A stretch of 64,000 nucleotides of DNA. Source: Armatimonadota bacterium (lineage in GTDB: Bacteria; Sysuimicrobiota; Sysuimicrobiia; Sysuimicrobiales; Sysuimicrobiaceae). A program made the position numbers and the translations under genes. The stretch is from the NCBI GenBank assembly GCA_031432545.1, contig JAVKGX010000002.1, positions 124,001-188,000 on the forward strand. Reading direction: 5' to 3'. Of this stretch, positions 29,346 to 44,877 are shown in pieces (within the stretch, counting starts at the first letter, position 1; every line of letters begins with the position of its first letter). The notes below the pieces were generated by a model. The model saw only the letters and a list, made by a program, of their open reading frames with translations, was not told where the DNA came from and did no database searches.

Positions 29346-29459
29346 GCCGGGTTGGTCTGACGGTTCACCGTCCCCGAGCGTTTCTCCTGTGTGCTCGGGG
29401 TGACGACGATCCGCGTGCCCAGGAATTGATCGCGGGTGCGCCGAACACCAACCGGTAGG

Positions 29460-30434
29460 ATGGAACGGTTTGCCGCGGTCCTGCTCGTGGCGGTTGGGGC
29501 CCCGCTCGTGTCCGCGGCGTACGTCGCAGCGGCCGAACTGGCGATCCGACAGCTGCCGGAGACGACGCAGCGGCGCGTGCGGCCCTGGGTGTGGGTGGGA
29601 CCGGCGCTGGTCTTCCTGACGGTCTTCCTCGTCTACCCCACGGTCAATACCTTCGTGCTGAGCCTACGCAACGCGAACGGGACGCAGTGGGTGGGACTCG
29701 CCAACTACGTCTTCGCCTTCACCGACCGCGAGATGCTGATCGCGTTCCGCAACAACATGATCTGGCTGGCCTTCTTCACGGGGCTGACGGTCTCGGCAGG
29801 CCTGCTGATCGCGGTGCTCGCCGAGCGCGTACGCTACGAGTCGATCGCGAAGGGGATTGTGTTCCTGCCGATGGCCTTATCGTTCGTCGCGGCCGGCGTG
29901 ATCTGGAAGTTCGTGTACGAGTTCCGGCCCGCGGGCACTCCGCAGATCGGGACGCTGAACGCAGTGCTGACGGGTTTGGTTCCCGGATTTCAGCCGCGGG
30001 CCTGGCTGGTCAACGCACCGGAGAACAACTTCTTCCTCGTCCTCGTCGGCGTGTGGATGTGGACGGGGTTCTGCGCGGTGATCCTGTCCGCGGCCCTCAA
30101 AGGGGTACCAACGGAGGTACTGGAAGCCGGACGCGTGGACGGTGCGGGGGAGGTGCGCCTGTTCTGGCAGATCACGCTGCCGATGATCGCTTCGACGGTG
30201 GCAGTCGTGGCGACGACGATGGTCATCACCTCGCTGAAGGTGTTCGACGTCGTCTATGTGATGACGAACGGCAACTTTGGCACCGAAGTCATTGCGAACC
30301 GCATGTACAAGGAGCTGTTCAACATTCGCCACTTCGGCCGGGCCAGCGCGATCGCGATCGTCTTGTTCCTGGCGATCCTGCCGGTGATGGTCGCGAACAT
30401 CCGACGGTTCCGTGAGCAGGAGGCGACGCGGTGA
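29460..30434 (+). CDS. Sugar ABC transporter permease, first subunit (AglF/MalF-like)
   Basis: A 324-residue inner-membrane permease. An extra N-terminal helix (residues 4-25), as in alpha-glucoside permeases of the AglF type, precedes VGPALVFLTVFLVYPTV and six further helices. The EAA loop is EAGRVDGAGEVRLFWQITLP near residue 222. ATG 29460 matches the AglF-type start; GTG 29436 would add eight residues. It overlaps the second permease by four bases. Neither a binding protein nor an ATPase is encoded nearby, so these must come from elsewhere. Confidence 0.88.
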   Translation: MERFAAVLLVAVGAPLVSAAYVAAAELAIRQLPETTQRRVRPWVWVGPALVFLTVFLVYPTVNTFVLSLRNANGTQWVGLANYVFAFTDREMLIAFRNNMIWLAFFTGLTVSAGLLIAVLAERVRYESIAKGIVFLPMALSFVAAGVIWKFVYEFRPAGTPQIGTLNAVLTGLVPGFQPRAWLVNAPENNFFLVLVGVWMWTGFCAVILSAALKGVPTEVLEAGRVDGAGEVRLFWQITLPMIASTVAVVATTMVITSLKVFDVVYVMTNGNFGTEVIANRMYKELFNIRHFGRASAIAIVLFLAILPVMVANIRRFREQEATR

Positions 30435-31315
30435 CGACCGCGACGGTGGCTTTGCCACGAAAGCGCGCGGTGCGGCGCGCGGCCGAGATCGCGTTGGCCC
30501 TGCCGGCCCACGTCGGACTCTGGATCCTCTGCACGATCTGGCTGGTGCCCACGGTCGGCCTGCTCGTCAGCTCGTTTCGTCCGGCGCGCGACGTGGCGAC
30601 CTCTGGGTGGTGGACCGTCCTGTGGAACCCCACGTTCACGCTGGAGAACTACGCGCAGGTCCTGACGACACAGAACATGGCCTTGAGCTTCGCCAACAGT
30701 CTGGTGATCACGATCCCGGCGACGGTGATCCCGCTGCTGATCGCCGCGTTCGCGGCGTATGCGTTCGCCTGGATGGAATTCCCCGGACGCGGCGCGCTGT
30801 TCATCGTCGTCGTCGCGCTGCTCGTGATCCCGCTGCAGACCACGCTGGTGCCCGTGTTGCGTCTGTTCAACGCCCTGGGACTGACGGGCACGTTCCCCGC
30901 GCTGTGGCTGGCCCACACGGGATACGGGCTGCCGTTTGCGATCTACTTGCTGCGCAACTTCATCGGGTCGCTGCCGCGGGACCTGTTCGAGTCGGCATAC
31001 CTCGACGGCGCTTCGCCGCTGACCGCATTCTTCCGGCTCGTTCTGCCCCTCTCCGTTCCGGCGCTGGCGTCGTTGGCGATCTTTCAGTTCCTCTGGGTTT
31101 GGAACGACCTGCTGGCGGCGCTCATCTATCTGGGCGGTCGGCCCGCGGTGGCGCCGATGACGGTCACCATCAGCAACCTGGTGAACTCGCTGGGCGGGGG
31201 CTGGCACCTGCTGACTGCCGCGGCGTTCGTCTCGATGGCCCTGCCGCTCATCGTCTTCTTCGCGCTGCAGCGGTACTTCGTCAGCGGGATCCTCACCGGC
31301 GCGGTCAAGGGGTAG
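30431..31315 (+). CDS. Sugar ABC transporter permease, second subunit (AglG/MalG-like)
   Basis: A 294-residue permease with six membrane helices. The conserved loop is ESAYLDGASPLTAFFRLVLP near residue 190, and the C-terminus ends QRYFVSGILTGAVKG, the standard ending of MalG-type subunits. It is translationally coupled to the first permease (GTGA overlap), and 47 bases later treT begins, suggesting that the imported sugar (trehalose, maltose or another alpha-glucoside) feeds the glucan genes. Confidence 0.9.
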   Translation: MTTATVALPRKRAVRRAAEIALALPAHVGLWILCTIWLVPTVGLLVSSFRPARDVATSGWWTVLWNPTFTLENYAQVLTTQNMALSFANSLVITIPATVIPLLIAAFAAYAFAWMEFPGRGALFIVVVALLVIPLQTTLVPVLRLFNALGLTGTFPALWLAHTGYGLPFAIYLLRNFIGSLPRDLFESAYLDGASPLTAFFRLVLPLSVPALASLAIFQFLWVWNDLLAALIYLGGRPAVAPMTVTISNLVNSLGGGWHLLTAAAFVSMALPLIVFFALQRYFVSGILTGAVKG

Positions 31316-31362
31316 AAAGGCGGCACCGGACGCACGGTCGCCGCCCGCGGAGGAGAGGAAGT

Positions 31363-32640
31363 ATGCTCCAAAGGGTCGCCTGCAAGGTCAAGTCCCTCGC
31401 GGCCTACGCCGCGGTCGCCGGAGGGGAAGTGCTGGACGAGATCCGCGACTTGGGGCGCGCCCTGCGGGGGCTGCAGTTGGTGCAAGTGAACTCGGCGGCA
31501 CACGGCGGAGGGGTCGCCGAACTGCTGACGTCGATGATCCCGCTGGAATGTGACGTCGGGTTGGATGCGCAGTGGTGGGTGATCGGCGGCGCGCAGGAGT
31601 TTTTCCGAGTCACCAAGGGCTTCCACAATGCGCTGCAGGGTGCCACGTTCGACCTGACCGACCAGGTGCAGGACGTCTACCTGCGCCACAACGAAACCTG
31701 CGCGGCGGAGCTGGCCGGCCCCTTCGACGTCGCCATCGTCCACGACCCCCAGCCCGCGGCGATGCGACGCTACTCGAACGTCGACGCGCGGTGGGTCTGG
31801 CGGTGCCACATCGACACCTCCTCGCCGAACGCAGCGGTCTGGGCATTTCTCAAACCCTACGTCGAGAGCTACGACGCTGCGGTGTTCACGCTGCCAAAGT
31901 TCGTGCCCGCCGACTGGGTCGGCCCCTCGACCGCCTTCGTCCCGCCCGCGATCGATCCGCTGAGCCCGAAGAATCGGGTGCTGCCGCGGCACCTGTGCCG
32001 CGAGGAGGTGGCGGAGTTCGGTGTGGACCTGACACGGCCGCTGGTGATCCAGGTGTCACGTTTCGACCCCTGGAAGGACCCCCAGGGCGTCATCGACGCC
32101 TACCGGATTGTCAAGGCACAGATGCCGGAAGTTCAGTTGGCGCTCATCGGCGCGATGGCGGACGACGACCCCGGGGGGTGGGAAATCTACGAACAGATCC
32201 GTACGGAGGGGGAGGGGGATCCCGACTTCTTTCTGTTTACGAACCTCACCGGTGTCGGTGCGCACGAGGTCAACGCGTTCCAGTCAGTCGCCGACGTCGC
32301 GGTCCAGAAGTCGATCCGCGAAGGCTTCGGCCTGGTTGTCTCCGAGGCGCTGTGGAAGCGCACTCCGGTGGTGGGCGGGAGGGCCGGGGGGATCCCTCTG
32401 CAGATTGAAGACGGCGTCGGCGGATTCCTGGTGGACTCGGTAGAGAGCTGTGCCGACCGCATCCTCTACCTCCTCACGCACCCCGACGAGGCCAGCCTGA
32501 TCGCGCAACGGGGCTGGGAGCGCGTGCGGGACCGATTCCTGATCCCGCGACTGGTGCGTGACGAACTGCGGCTGGTCCGTTCTTTGGTCGACCGGGGAGG
32601 GTCGGCCGCGAACGAAGGCCCCAAGGGGGCCGCATGCTGA
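31363..32640 (+). CDS. treT: Trehalose glycosyltransferring synthase TreT
   Basis: A 425-residue retaining GT4 glycosyltransferase that makes (and can reverse) trehalose from NDP-glucose and glucose. TreT features are LVQVNSAAHGGGVAELL (residues 40-56), GLDAQWWVI, EFFRVTKGFHNALQG near 85, and the donor-site block SIREGFGLVVSEALWKRTPV near 322. GGAGAGGAAG precedes the ATG. The stop overlaps the start of the otsA-otsB fusion by seven bases. It is the first enzyme of the glucan cluster. Confidence 0.92.
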   Translation: MLQRVACKVKSLAAYAAVAGGEVLDEIRDLGRALRGLQLVQVNSAAHGGGVAELLTSMIPLECDVGLDAQWWVIGGAQEFFRVTKGFHNALQGATFDLTDQVQDVYLRHNETCAAELAGPFDVAIVHDPQPAAMRRYSNVDARWVWRCHIDTSSPNAAVWAFLKPYVESYDAAVFTLPKFVPADWVGPSTAFVPPAIDPLSPKNRVLPRHLCREEVAEFGVDLTRPLVIQVSRFDPWKDPQGVIDAYRIVKAQMPEVQLALIGAMADDDPGGWEIYEQIRTEGEGDPDFFLFTNLTGVGAHEVNAFQSVADVAVQKSIREGFGLVVSEALWKRTPVVGGRAGGIPLQIEDGVGGFLVDSVESCADRILYLLTHPDEASLIAQRGWERVRDRFLIPRLVRDELRLVRSLVDRGGSAANEGPKGAAC

Positions 32641-34828
32641 TCGTCGCCAACCGGCTCCCGGTGACGGTGGTCAAGCGCAGGGACGGAGTACGGCTGGTCC
32701 CGAGTGTCGGAGGACTCGCGACCGGTCTGCGCGCGGTTCAGCAGTCGGAGGACCGATGGATCGGATGGCCGGGCATCGCGCGCGAACGGTTGTCCGCCGA
32801 CGAGCGCACGGAAGTCGACGTGCGCCTGGGAGCCGTCCACTGCCAGCCGGTTCACCTCAGCCAGGCCGACGTCGAAGCCTACTACGCAGGGTTCTCCAAC
32901 CGCACGTTGTGGCCTCTGGCGCACTCCTTTCCCGCCTACGCCGTCTACGAAAGGGGGTACTGGGAGGCCTACCGGCGCGTCAACGAGGCCTTCGCCGAGG
33001 CGACCGGTGAAGCCGCCACATCGGACGATACGGTGTGGGTGCACGACTACCAGCTCATGCTGGTGCCGCGCGAACTCCGCCTGCGCCGGGCCGACGCGAC
33101 GATCGGCTTCTTCCTGCACATCCCGTTCCCCCCGTGGGAGGTGTTCCGTCTGCTGCCGTGGCGGCGCGAGATCGTCGAGGGGATTCTGGGAGCCGATCTC
33201 GTCGGCTTCCACACGCACGACTACGCGCTGCACTTCCTGGAAGCCGCTCAGCGTCTGCTTGGGGTGGAGCACCGGCTGGGACGACTGGTCGTCGGTGAAC
33301 GCCTCGTGCAGGTGCACGCGTTTCCCATGGGCATCGACTACGAGAGGTTCGCGCGTGCCGACGAGGACCCGGGCGTGCGCCGCGAGCTCGAGCGGGTCCG
33401 CCAGGAGACGTCCGGGCAGCGGGTGGTGCTGTCCGTGGATCGACTCGACTACACGAAGGGGATCCCGCAGCGCCTGACGGCCTTCGATCGCTTCCTCGAC
33501 TGTTACCCGGACTACCGCGGCCGCGTGACGCTGGTGATGGTGGCCGTGCCCTCACGTACGGAAGTCGACCGTTACCAGGCGCTGCGCCGGGACGTACAGG
33601 AGCGCATCGGTGGCATCGAAGGACGCCATGCCACGCTCGGGTGGACCCCCATCCGCTACCTGTATCGACCCGTCCCGTTTTCCACCCTGGCCGCGCTGTA
33701 CCGGGTCGCGGACGTTGCCCTCGTCACCCCGCTGCGGGACGGCATGAACCTCGTGGCCAAGGAGTACGTGGCGTCGCGCTCGGACGGCCGCGGGGTGCTC
33801 ATCCTTGGGGAGACTGCGGGGGCGGCGAGGGAACTCTCGGAGGCGCTGATCGTCAACCCCAACGACACCGAAGCGGTGGCCGAGGCGCTGCACGCGGCGC
33901 TGACGATGCCTGTTCTCGAGCAGGTGGAGCGGAACCGCAAGATGCAGGAGCGACTGCGTGCCCACGACGTGCGCGCGTGGGCGCGGCAGTTCATCGACGA
34001 CCTGCGCGGTGTGCGCGGTGTGCAGCGCCGTCTGGCGGGCCGCACGCTGCGGGGCGAATCGCGGGCTGCGCTGGTGTCCGCCTACCGGGGCGCCCGGTGG
34101 CGGCTGCTGCTGGTCGACTACGACGGGACGCTTGTGGGATTTGCGGGTCGACCCGCCGACGCCGTTCCGGACGTCTCTCTCGTCGAACTGATGAAGGCCC
34201 TGGCCGCCGATCCGCGCAACCGACTCGTCCTGGTGAGCGGCCGAGACCGTCGGACGCTGGAGACCTGGTGGGGCGCCTTGCCCGCGGACATGGCCGCCGA
34301 GCACGGTGCCTGGGTCAGGGAAGGCGGTGCATGGTGCTTGGTGACGGACGACGCTCCGGCGTGGAAGGTCGAGGTAAGGCGGATCCTAGATGCATACACC
34401 GTCCGCACGCCGGGCACGTTCGTCGAGGAAAAGACGCTTTCGTTGGCGTGGCACTACCGGCTGGCGGATCCGGTGCTGGGCAGCTTGAGGGCGGACGAAC
34501 TGATCGCCACCCTGAGCCAGCTGGCCGGCCTGTGGCAGCTGGGGATCGTCGCGGGCAACCGGGTCGTCGAGATCAAGGACGGTCGCGTCGGCAAGGGGCG
34601 TGTGGCCGCCCGATGGCTGCAGAGCAGAGAGTGGGACTTCGTGCTGGCGGCCGGCGACGACGCCACCGACGAGGAGATGTTCGCGGCCATGCCGGAAGAC
34701 GCCCATACGATCAAGGTAGGGTTCGGCCCCACGCGCGCTCGCCATTGGGTCGCCGACCCGACCGAGATTCGGGAGGTGCTCGGCGAGCTCGCCCGCGCCG
34801 GGGCGCCGCGCGGGGATGCCACCGAGGG

Positions 34829-34832
<4 letters not shown>
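32634..34832 (+). CDS. otsA: Trehalose-6-phosphate synthase/phosphatase fusion (OtsA-OtsB)
   Basis: A 732-residue fusion. The N-terminal GT20 synthase (about 1-465) shows [62 protein letters not shown] and [18 protein letters not shown]. The C-terminal HAD phosphatase (about 480-732) shows [24 protein letters not shown] and [10 protein letters not shown]. Together they convert UDP-glucose and glucose-6-phosphate to trehalose without releasing the phosphate intermediate to another enzyme. It overlaps treT before it and glgE after it, so expression is coupled. Confidence 0.95.
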
Positions 34833-36814
<1,982 letters not shown>

Positions 36815-36858
36815 CCGGAGCTTGGGTGAAACCCCTGCCCACTGGCGCGGAGTGACCC

Positions 36859-40109
<3,251 letters not shown>

Positions 40110-40113
<4 letters not shown>

Positions 40114-42137
40114 GCCGTCCGCACGCGGCACGAGCACGCCAAAGGCGCACGCTGCGCGCGCTCGCCGGACGCTACGGCGTGCAGGTCGCCTACCGCGACC
40201 TGACCGGCCGGGTCCGTGCCGCCTCCGAGGAGTCGCTGATGGCGGTGCTGCGCGCGCTGGGAGCGCCGTTGGACTCCGCATCCGACGCGCCCGAAGCCCT
40301 GCAGGAGCATCGAGACGTGCAACCCACGTTCGGGCCGGTGGCCGTCGCCTGGGAAGGCAAGCTCGTGCTCGTGGCTCCGGCGGGTGTCCGGTGCGAGCGA
40401 CTGGACTGCGTCGTGCACCACGAGGGCGGTGAGACGCGGTCCTACCGGCTGTCCGGGGTCGGCTCGGTGGGTGGGCGGCGCTTCGTCGTGCCGGATCGCC
40501 TGCCGCCCGGATACCATCGCGTCGACATCGAAGCCGATTCGGGGCGCGCAACCTCGCTCGTGATCTCCGCGCCGTCCCGGGTCCCCGATCCGGGCGGTCG
40601 CGTCTGGGGACTGTTCGCGCCGCTGTACGCGCTTCGTTCGGTGGAGGACTGGGGGATCGGCGGCTACACCGAGCTGTCTCGTCTGGGAAGGCAAGTGACC
40701 GGTCGGGGTGGCGCAGCCGTGGGCACGCTGCCGCTGCTGCCGTGCTTCCTCGACGACCCCTTCGAGCCGAGTCCCTACATGCCGGTCAGCCGGCTGTGCT
40801 GGAACGAAGCGTACGTCGATCCGGTCCGGGCAGCCGCGATGGTTGGGATCGACGTGCCGTCGTCGCCCGACCTGCGCGCGCAGCAGGAGTCTGTGCGCGC
40901 CGCGGCGTTGGTCGACTACCGCCGCGTCGGTGCGCTGAAGCGGCGCGTGCTCGGTGAGATCGCCGCGCACATCTGCGATCGGCCTCGACAGCGAGCGGTG
41001 CTGGAGCGGTTTCTGGCCAGCCACCCGCACGTTGCGGACTACGCGCGGTTCCGGACGGCCTGCGAGCGCTGGAGACGGCCGTGGCGTGCGTGGTCCGGTG
41101 CCGCGCGGGCCGACGCAGACGTCTCGGACGGAACGTTCCGCTACTACGCCTGCGCGCAGTGGATGGCCGACGCGCAGTTGCGCGAAGCCGCAGGCACCGG
41201 TGTGCGGCTGTACATGGACCTCCCGCTGGGCGTCCATCCCGACGGGTACGACGCATGGCGGTACCGTCGGGCGTTCGCCGAGGGCGTTTCGGTGGGTGCG
41301 CCTCCCGATCCTCTGGCGCCGCAGGGTCAGGACTGGGGGTTTGCGCCGCCGCATCCTTTTGCCGTGCGCGAGGACGGATACGCATACCTCCGCGCCTGTC
41401 TTCGGCACCACTTCCAGGTCGCCCGGATGCTGCGGGTCGACCACGTCATGGGGCTGCATCGGCTGTTTTGGATCCCTCGGGGAATGCCGCCCTCGGAGGG
41501 TGTCTACGTCCGGTACCCCGCCGAGGAACTGTATGCGGTCCTCGCGCTGGAGGCGCACCGCAGCGGAGCGGTGCTGGTCGGTGAAGATCTGGGTACGCTG
41601 TTGTCGTCGGTGCGAAGCGCGATGCGGCGGCGCGGGTTGTGGCGCATGTACGTCCTGCCCTTCGAGATCGATGCACAGCGTGGCGTCCGCCCACCGCCGC
41701 AGATGTGCGTGGCTTCCCTCGATACCCACGACACACCCACCTTCGCAGCCTTCTGGGCCGGCGCGGACATCGTGGAGCGTCGACGGCTGGGACTGATCGA
41801 CGAGGCGCAGGCCGAGCGCGCGCGGTCGGAACGATCGGCGGTGCGCCGTGCGCTGCAGCGCACGCTGCGCGAGGAGGGCTACCTGCGCGGTGGAGATGCG
41901 CGTGCCGTCCTGGCGGCCTGCCTGAGCTACCTGGCCGCGAGCGCGGCGCGCTGCGTGCTCGTCAGCCTTGAGGACCTGTGGCTGGAGACCGAACCGCAGA
42001 ACGTGCCGGGAACGCGCGACGAATATCCCAACTGGCGCCGGCGCCTGCGCTGCGATCTCGACGAGGCGATGGGCATGGCGCAGGTACACGAAGCGCTCGA
42101 GCTGCTGGCCCGGGCCCGGTCACACACGGAGGGCTGA
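40110..42137 (+). CDS. malQ: 4-alpha-glucanotransferase (amylomaltase) MalQ
   Basis: A 675-residue GH77 enzyme that moves glucan chains between acceptors and frees glucose. A ~150-residue N-terminal extension precedes the catalytic barrel: [52 protein letters not shown], the nucleophile in [17 protein letters not shown], the acid/base in VLVGEDLG and [17 protein letters not shown] 40110 overlaps the TreS-Mak stop. The long N-terminal part resembles that of E. coli-type rather than Thermus-type amylomaltases. Confidence 0.92.
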
Positions 42138-42181
42138 GCGCCGGGCAGACCCCAAGCCCGTGCGACGGCGACTTCCGGGAC

Positions 42182-42802
42182 CTACTTCCTGGCCGCCTGG
42201 TACGTCTCCTCGACGACGTCCCAGTTCACCACGTTCCACCAGGCGCTCACATAGTCGGCGCGCCGGTTCTGGTACTTGAGGTAGTAGGCGTGCTCCCAGA
42301 CGTCGATGCCCAAGACCGGCTTGAGGCCCTCCATCACCGGGCTGTCTTGGTTCGGTGTCGAGATGACCTTCAGCGCACCACGCGCGTCGACGACGAGCCA
42401 GGCCCATCCCGAGCCGAACCGCCCCAGGGCCGCCTTCGTGAGCTGCTCTTTGAACCCGTCCAGCGACGCGAACGTCGCCTTCAGGTCTTCCAACAGTCTG
42501 CCCCCGGGTTCCTTGCTGCCGCCCGGTTTCATCCACCGCCAGAACAAGGTGTGGTTGTGGTGACCGCCGCCGTTGTTGCGCACCGCGGTCTGGATCTCTT
42601 CCGGGAGTTCCGACAGACGGGCCAGCAGCTCCTCGACGTCCATCTTGTGGTACGCCTCGTGCTTCTCCAGAGCCTGGTTGAGGTTGTTCACGTAGGTCTG
42701 GTGGTGCTTGGTGTGGTGGATCTCCATCGTCCGGGCATCGATGTGCGGCTCCAGGGCGTCGTACGGATACCCGAGTTCGGGCAACTGGAAGGGGTAGGGC
42801 AT
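42182..42802 (-). CDS. sodA: Superoxide dismutase, Mn type
   Basis: A 206-residue cytoplasmic superoxide dismutase. Metal ligands are His29 ([15 protein letters not shown]), His84 ([11 protein letters not shown]), Asp167 and His171 ([11 protein letters not shown]). Glycines at 78-80 and Gln152 in NQDSP point to manganese rather than iron. AAGGAGGAAA lies before ATG 42802. The gene is on the opposite strand and splits the glucan cluster between malQ and glgB. No signal peptide. Confidence 0.95.
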   Translation of the reverse strand: MPYPFQLPELGYPYDALEPHIDARTMEIHHTKHHQTYVNNLNQALEKHEAYHKMDVEELLARLSELPEEIQTAVRNNGGGHHNHTLFWRWMKPGGSKEPGGRLLEDLKATFASLDGFKEQLTKAALGRFGSGWAWLVVDARGALKVISTPNQDSPVMEGLKPVLGIDVWEHAYYLKYQNRRADYVSAWWNVVNWDVVEETYQAARK

Positions 42803-42954
42803 CGGTCGTTTCCTCCTTTCGTCGTGGGCTACAACACCGCTATCAGAATATCCTACGGGAGCGAGTTTGGGTGACCCTGCCCGGCATCGGCCGATCCCGA
42901 TACACTGGGAAAGGGTCGCCCAGCGGGAGGACGCGGCCCACAGGAGGGAATACG

Positions 42955-44877
42955 TTGGCCGATCCCCGATACGGTCGGACCGGGTCGGCGCACCAGCCGA
43001 TGCCACCCGGTTGGCTCAGCGACTACGATCTGCACCTGTTCAACGAGGGCAGCCACTTCCGCCTCTACGAACGTCTGGGCGCCCATCCCGTCGCCGGGGG
43101 CGTCGTCTTCGCGGTCTGGGCGCCCAACGCCGAGCGTGTGGCGGTGATCGGCGACTTCAACGGCTGGAACGCCGAGCGGCACCTGCTGCGACCGCGGGGC
43201 AGCTCCGGCGTGTGGGAGGGGTTCGTGCCGGACGTCGGTCCCGGTGCCCTGTACAAGTATCGCATCGTCTCCCGGTATGGACACACTCTCGACAAAGCGG
43301 ACCCGTTCGCCTTCCGGTCGGAGACTCCGCCACGGACGGCTTCCGTCGTGTGGACCCTCGACTACCCGTGGGGCGACGATGCGTGGATGGCGTCCCGCCG
43401 CCGCAGGAACGCGTTGGATTCCGCGGTGTCGATCTACGAGGTGCACCTGGGCTCGTGGATGCGCGATCCTTCGGGCCGGTTTCTGACCTGCCGGGAGCTG
43501 GCGCCGCGTCTGGCCGAGTACGTGCGCGAACGGGGCTTCACCCATGTCGAATTCCTGCCGGTGATGGAGCATCCCTTTTACGGTTCGTGGGGCTACCAGG
43601 TCACCGGTTACTTCGCCCCCACCAGCCGTTACGGCACACCCCAGGACTTCATGTTCCTCATCGACCACCTGCACCGCAACGGCATCGGCGTGATCTTGGA
43701 CTGGGTGCCCTCGCACTTTCCGAACGATCCGCACGGGCTGGCCTTCTTCGACGGCACGCACCTGTACGAGCATGCCGACCCGAGGCGGGGCTTCCACCCC
43801 GACTGGCACAGCGCGATCTTCAACTACGGCCGCAACGAGGTCCGCAGCTTCCTGATCAGCAACGCGATGTTCTGGCTTGACCGCTACCACGCCGACGGGC
43901 TGCGGGTCGACGCCGTCGCGTCGATGCTCTACCTGGACTATTCGCGCCCCGAAGGGCAGTGGGTCCCCAACGAGTACGGCGGGCGGGAGAACCTGGAGGC
44001 GATCGCGTTCCTGCGCCGCTTGAACGAAGAGGTGTACCGCGCGTACCCGGATGTGCAGACGATCGCGGAGGAGTCGACGGCCTGGCCGATGGTGTCGCGG
44101 CCCACGTACGTCGGCGGGCTGGGGTTCGGCCTGAAGTGGGACATGGGCTGGATGCACGACACGCTCAACTACATGTCGCACGACCCCATCCACCGCAGCT
44201 ACCACCACGACCGGGTCACCTTCCGCATGCTGTACGCGTTCGGCGAGAACTACATACTTCCCCTCTCGCACGACGAGGTGGTCCACGGCAAGGGATCCCT
44301 ATGGGCCAGGATGCCGGGCGACGACTGGCAGCGCTTCGCCAACCTCCGGCTGCTGTTCGGATATATGTATGCGCAGCCGGGCAAGAAGTTGCTCTTCATG
44401 GGCGACGAGATCGCCCAGAAGAGGGAGTGGGACCACGACGCGGCGGTGGACTGGCACCTTCTGGCCGACGACCGGCACCGCGGTGTGCAGCGCTGGATCG
44501 ACGACCTGAATCGCGCGTACTGCACCCACGCGGCACTGCACGAGCTGGACTGCGAGCCAGGCGGGTTCGAGTGGATCGACGCCAACGACAGCGCACACAG
44601 CGTGCTCAGCTTCCTGCGCAAGGGACGGAGCGGCCCGCCGGTGATCGTCGTCTGCAACTTCACGCCCGTCCCGCGGACGAACTACCGGGTGGGAGCGCCC
44701 ACCAGCGGGTTCTGGCGCGAGATCCTCAACAGCGACGCGTCAGTCTACGGCGGCAGCGGCTGGGGCAACATGGGAGGTGCGGACGCGGTACCGGTGCCGT
44801 TCCACGGTCGGCCGTACTCGTTGAATCTCACCCTGCCGCCGCTCGGGGCGGTCTTTTTGCGCTGGGAGGGATTGTGA
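42955..44877 (+). CDS. glgB: 1,4-alpha-glucan branching enzyme GlgB
   Basis: A 640-residue GH13_9 branching enzyme making alpha-1,6 branches. A CBM48 domain ([20 protein letters not shown]) comes first; the barrel has [17 protein letters not shown], the nucleophile in [16 protein letters not shown], the acid/base in [10 protein letters not shown] and [15 protein letters not shown]. The TTG start has AGGAGGGAA at ideal distance. It lacks the second N-terminal domain of long GlgBs. It overlaps glgX and completes, with GlgE, the machinery for a branched alpha-glucan. Confidence 0.95.
   Translation: MADPRYGRTGSAHQPMPPGWLSDYDLHLFNEGSHFRLYERLGAHPVAGGVVFAVWAPNAERVAVIGDFNGWNAERHLLRPRGSSGVWEGFVPDVGPGALYKYRIVSRYGHTLDKADPFAFRSETPPRTASVVWTLDYPWGDDAWMASRRRRNALDSAVSIYEVHLGSWMRDPSGRFLTCRELAPRLAEYVRERGFTHVEFLPVMEHPFYGSWGYQVTGYFAPTSRYGTPQDFMFLIDHLHRNGIGVILDWVPSHFPNDPHGLAFFDGTHLYEHADPRRGFHPDWHSAIFNYGRNEVRSFLISNAMFWLDRYHADGLRVDAVASMLYLDYSRPEGQWVPNEYGGRENLEAIAFLRRLNEEVYRAYPDVQTIAEESTAWPMVSRPTYVGGLGFGLKWDMGWMHDTLNYMSHDPIHRSYHHDRVTFRMLYAFGENYILPLSHDEVVHGKGSLWARMPGDDWQRFANLRLLFGYMYAQPGKKLLFMGDEIAQKREWDHDAAVDWHLLADDRHRGVQRWIDDLNRAYCTHAALHELDCEPGGFEWIDANDSAHSVLSFLRKGRSGPPVIVVCNFTPVPRTNYRVGAPTSGFWREILNSDASVYGGSGWGNMGGADAVPVPFHGRPYSLNLTLPPLGAVFLRWEGL

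Noticed and set aside
30412-31362. Upstream extension of treT overlapping the second permease
   Set aside because: The overlap region is the out-of-frame shadow of the permease; TreT similarity and a good ribosome binding site begin at 31363.
33641-34828. Upstream extension of the glgE frame through otsA-otsB
   Set aside because: Shadow frame of the fusion gene; GlgE starts with the coupled GTG at 34829.
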